From positions 186,001-250,000 of the forward strand of contig JAXLQL010000002.1 in NCBI GenBank assembly GCA_046331625.1: a stretch of DNA of 64,000 nt, given 5' to 3'. This DNA is from JAXLQL01 sp046331625. GTDB taxonomy: Bacteria > Acidobacteriota > Terriglobia > Bryobacterales > Bryobacteraceae. Shown here piece after piece: positions 61,329 through 64,000 of the stretch (within the stretch, counting starts at the first letter, position 1; every line of letters starts with the position of its first letter). The notes under the pieces are model-generated. The model ran no database searches and was not told the DNA's origin. It saw only the letters and a list, made by a program, of their open reading frames with translations. A program made the translations under genes and the position numbers.

Positions 61329-61847
61329 TCAGTACAAGGCCGGTTGCGCGGGTGCCGCCGCCTGGGCCATCCGTGTTCGATACTCCGACACCTGAGCGGT
61401 AGTCCAGGCGCATAGCGCCGCTGTCTCATCCGCTGATAGCCGCGCTTCCGAATGCATCATCCGATAGGGCTTCGGCGGCATGCGATCCGTCCGCACGGCC
61501 GCGCAGGCAGCCGTGAGCGCACCCATCGCAGCGCGCGGCTTCTCCGCTACGCGCGACCATTGCGAAAGATTCAAAGCCTTGCGGCCAGCCTCGACATCGG
61601 CGTTGATCATCCAACTCGCCGGGGCGATCCGCGCGTACCACGGCCACTCGGTGTCGTTCGAGTGGCAGTTCTTGCACGCCCGATCGAGGATGCCGGTCAC
61701 ATGGAGCGGCATATCGAGCGAAGCTTCGATCGTCTCGCCGGGGACCACGGGCGGGTTCTCGCGCGGCCCCATCGGCATCAGTTGCATCAGGCCCGTCGCG
61801 CTCACTCCGGCGAGCAGGCACACGTAGAGCGTCTTGCTGTTCGGCAT
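61329..61847 (-). CDS. Exported haem-binding domain protein
   Basis: The 172-residue protein has an N-terminal hydrophobic leader (MPNSKTLYVCLLAGVSATGLM) and a CKNCHSND motif (Cys58, Cys61, His62) that would attach c-type haem. The surrounding sequence ETEWPWYARIAPASWMI-like (TEWPWYARIAPASWMI) and MPPKPYRMMH is typical of the haem_bd family. It may carry electrons in the periplasm. It lies 21 bp upstream of the dioxygenase gene in the same direction, so the two probably form one transcript together with the 61874 gene. Confidence 0.85.
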   Translation of the reverse strand: MPNSKTLYVCLLAGVSATGLMQLMPMGPRENPPVVPGETIEASLDMPLHVTGILDRACKNCHSNDTEWPWYARIAPASWMINADVEAGRKALNLSQWSRVAEKPRAAMGALTAACAAVRTDRMPPKPYRMMHSEARLSADETAALCAWTTAQVSEYRTRMAQAAAPAQPALY

Positions 61848-61873
61848 GGCATTCTCCGGTTGTCTGTTCGGAT

Positions 61874-63217
61874 CTACTTCTGCACGGTCACGAAGCAGCA
61901 GCTCGCATCCTTCGGCGAGCTATTGCCGAGCATCTGCGCGGAGATGGCGTGATCCCCATCGGCCAACTGAGCCGGAACCTGCACGTTGAATTGGTAGAGC
62001 TGCGCGTAGGGCGGAACCAGTCCCGCGAACGAGACCGCTGCGTCCACTCCGCCGATCGTGATCGTGAAAGGATTGCTCACGTTGGCGATGCGATCGGTGA
62101 GTTGGCCCGAAGTGATCGCCGGATCCGTTGCGCCGAATCCCGACCCGTAGAGAATGATCGTCTCACCCGGCTTGGCCGGCGTAGTCAAGTTCGGTGCGCT
62201 CGTGAACAGGCCCGTCTTTCCGATGAACGTGTTGTCGACGTGCGTGGCCGCAACGAACTTGCCATCGAACGTGAAGAACGCGGGCGCCACCTTCTGCAGC
62301 GTCACGAACGCGGCGTCGCTCGTCTGGCCGTTGCTCGTGACCTTCACTTCCACCGGACCCACGGAATCATCCGCCGGCGCCACCACGTTGATCTGCGTCG
62401 GGCTAATGTACTGCACGAAGGCCGGCTTGTTGTTGATGGTCACACTCACGCCGTCGAGCGAGGTGGGGAGCTTTCCGCTCGCCACTTCCTCCGCTGTCCA
62501 GGTGCGCGTGGTCGAGGCGAGATTGGTTCCCTTGATCGTAGTCCAACCTCCGGGAGCCGTGTTCGCCTGGAAGCTCGCGCCATTCACCACGCCGGTGTCT
62601 GAGCTGATGGTGGGCTTGGGAGCGCTCGCGGCCGCTTCGAGTTGCACGTTGGTGGTGTAGATGTGGTCGCCCGTGTTGCGTCCATCGCCGTTGGCCGCGT
62701 TGCCAGAAGCGTAGAGCGTGATCGTGCCCACGCTCGCCGAGGGTGGCGTCCAGTTGAACTCGAAGGTGGCGCTGCCGGTGGTGCCGAGGCGTGTTCCCGT
62801 CTGCGTATGCGTTACGTACTGCAGCACCTGCGCGTTGGCGCACGGCTTCGAACGGCCGTTCGCGCAGATGGCTTTGACGAACGTGTCCACCGAGGCGAGA
62901 TCGCCTGCTTGCGCCGTGCCGGCGCGCGCGGAAAGCTCGAAGCCCCAACGGCGCTGCGCGGTGTCTGCCACCACCACTTTGATTCGCTGTGTCACGCCGG
63001 GCGTATAGGTGCGGTCACCGGGAAGCTGAATCTGAACCGATCCGCCGCCGCTGTTGACCGCGGTTCCAGTGTGGCAACCGGTGCATGTGGATTCGCCCGG
63101 AGCTCCTGAAAGTCCAGGATCGGCGCCGGGAAGATCGGCGCGAGATACGGCGGCGAAGGCCGTCAGTGCCAACAGGGAAGAAAAGAGAAAGGAATGCTTG
63201 TTCGAATGATGTCCCAT
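61874..63217 (-). CDS. Exported choice-of-anchor V-type protein with CxxCH and TIGR03437 domain
   Basis: The 447-residue product has a signal peptide (residues 1-27) and CTGCHTG (Cys45, Cys48, His49) as a likely haem site. A beta-domain follows (about 55-195; VQIQLPGDRTYTPGVTQRI, WGFELSARAG, FEFNWTPPSASVGTITLYASG). A C-terminal TIGR03437 module starts at about 215 (INVVAPADDSVGPVEVKV, GETIILYGSGFGATDP). It heads the three-gene group on the minus strand and may be a surface-exposed cytochrome-like protein. Start and signal fit well; the anchor type is inferred. Confidence 0.83.
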   Translation of the reverse strand: MGHHSNKHSFLFSSLLALTAFAAVSRADLPGADPGLSGAPGESTCTGCHTGTAVNSGGGSVQIQLPGDRTYTPGVTQRIKVVVADTAQRRWGFELSARAGTAQAGDLASVDTFVKAICANGRSKPCANAQVLQYVTHTQTGTRLGTTGSATFEFNWTPPSASVGTITLYASGNAANGDGRNTGDHIYTTNVQLEAAASAPKPTISSDTGVVNGASFQANTAPGGWTTIKGTNLASTTRTWTAEEVASGKLPTSLDGVSVTINNKPAFVQYISPTQINVVAPADDSVGPVEVKVTSNGQTSDAAFVTLQKVAPAFFTFDGKFVAATHVDNTFIGKTGLFTSAPNLTTPAKPGETIILYGSGFGATDPAITSGQLTDRIANVSNPFTITIGGVDAAVSFAGLVPPYAQLYQFNVQVPAQLADGDHAISAQMLGNSSPKDASCCFVTVQK

Positions 63218-63301
63218 GTGAGCTTAGACCCGGCACACCCGGGTACGGGTACGGAAACGGCCCGACGTTTAACTTTCTTAACTGCGAATTTGCAATCGGG
63301 G

Positions 63302-64000
63302 TCACTCGGGCTTGTGCGTGGGCCGTTCGCGCGCCTGACGCCTAACTTCTTCAGAAAGACTCTTGTTGAACGATGCACCATAGCCCGTGGTCTGGTGATA
63401 CACGTAATCTTTCCACGGATCTTGTCCCGCCATGCGCGGATCGCCCGTCTGCCGCAGGTAGCCTTCGAGGTCGCCCCGCAGCTTCGCCATAGTGGCGCTA
63501 TGCTTCGGATCCTGCGCGACGTTGCGCACCTGATCCGGATCGTCGGCCACGACATAGAGCTCCTCGGCCGGACGCCGCGCGATGCAGAGCTCAGCACGCG
63601 CGGAAAGCACTTCGTCTTTCGATGGTCCGGCATCGATGTCGCCATGCGTGGTGCGATTCGACGAGAGGAACTCGCCACCCGTGGGCCAGCGATCAGGCGC
63701 GAAGTTGCGGATGTAGAGATACTCTGCGGTGCGCAACGCGCGCATCGGATATCCGGCGCCGTCGGGTCGGCACATGGTGTGCCGCTCCATGCTTGTAAAC
63801 GCGCGGTCCCGCGCTGGGCCGGCCTTGCCATCGAGCAGCGGAAGCAGGCTGCGCCCCGACATGCCCTGCGGCGCGTTAACGCCAGCGGCTTCGAGGAATG
63901 TCGGCGCGAAGTCGACGTGACTGGCGAACTCATTGGCGACACGACCGCCTTTGATGCGGTCGCCCCATCGAATCGCGAGCGGCATGCGGACGCCCCAGTC
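63302..64000 (-). CDS. Sulfatase, C-terminal part (5' end outside window)
   Basis: The frame is open to the right edge (DWGVRMPLAIRWGDRIKGG), so the gene starts beyond the window. Visible are the late sulfatase core (FASHVDFAPTFLEAAGVNAPQGMSGRSLLPLL) and a C-terminal subdomain with ELYVVADDPDQVRNVAQDP, typical of heparan N-sulfatase-like enzymes. The active-site Cys/Ser motif is not included. It removes sulfate from polysaccharides, consistent with the GH88 and ThuA/DUF1549 genes nearby. An 84-bp gap separates it from the next gene. Confidence 0.88.
   Translation of the reverse strand, partial: DWGVRMPLAIRWGDRIKGGRVANEFASHVDFAPTFLEAAGVNAPQGMSGRSLLPLLDGKAGPARDRAFTSMERHTMCRPDGAGYPMRALRTAEYLYIRNFAPDRWPTGGEFLSSNRTTHGDIDAGPSKDEVLSARAELCIARRPAEELYVVADDPDQVRNVAQDPKHSATMAKLRGDLEGYLRQTGDPRMAGQDPWKDYVYHQTTGYGASFNKSLSEEVRRQARERPTHKPE

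Overview
The window reads as a piece of an Acidobacteriota chromosome, most likely from the Bryobacterales/Solibacter group. It is GC-rich and carries several lineage-typical families: Oar-like TonB-dependent receptors with an N-terminal carboxypeptidase-regulatory domain, proteins ending in the 'Solibacter C-terminal' (TIGR03437) domain, a VWFA-related acidobacterial protein, remnants of acidobacterial duplicated permeases, DUF1549/DUF1553 proteins and many Tat- or Sec-exported polysaccharide and aromatic degradation enzymes. I saw no tRNA, rRNA, CRISPR array or intact insertion sequence.

Layout. 0-3.2 kb: the 3' part of a beta-propeller/TIGR03437 protein and a secreted unknown protein; this block is repeated in inverted orientation at 16.9-18.7 kb, where the secreted protein is only a fragment. 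3.2-9.1 kb: a two-gene unit of TonB-dependent receptor plus a propeller/CehA-type metallohydrolase. 10.3-16 kb: a porin divergent from a nitrogen-control operon amtB-PII-glnD. 19-26 kb: small housekeeping genes (3-methyladenine glycosylase, ThpR), a zinc protease, a TPR protein and two dispersed palindromic repeats. 26-35 kb: ThuA, DUF1549/1553, kelch/Ig-like protein, sugar isomerase-like protein, selB and a VWA protein. 35-40.5 kb: GAF protein, MenC-type enolase, HpcH-type aldolase, receiver-like protein, DUF2064 glycosyltransferase and a peroxiredoxin whose catalytic residue is encoded by UGA. 41-43 kb: a nitroreductase gene broken by a protease-like gene. 44-48.7 kb: an enolase-superfamily enzyme joined to leucine-rich repeats, then an LRR-cupin protein. 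48.7-54.6 kb: a mosaic of duplicated and decayed pieces. 55-64 kb: CDGSH protein, GH88 hydrolase, ribulokinase, and a run of exported redox proteins (intradiol dioxygenase, haem-binding protein, CxxCH/TIGR03437 protein) ending in a truncated sulfatase.

The most important observation is the selenoprotein. An in-frame UGA lies at codon 45 of a BCP/PrxQ peroxiredoxin, exactly where the peroxidatic cysteine belongs, and is followed by a perfect 8-bp hairpin at bacterial-SECIS distance. The Sec-specific elongation factor SelB is encoded 5.5 kb upstream. Ordinary gene calling would split this gene into two meaningless halves.

Other structural themes are a family of double-palindrome REP-like elements placed after genes, a terminator hairpin built into signal-peptide codons, a conserved TTGACA-N17-TARGCT promoter in front of two exported-protein genes, and an unusual number of single-base lesions (two Uma2 genes, a methyltransferase, a TolB/TPR protein, the enolase-LRR junction). 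Some of these may be assembly errors rather than biology. All assignments were made by eye from the sequence; no database was searched.
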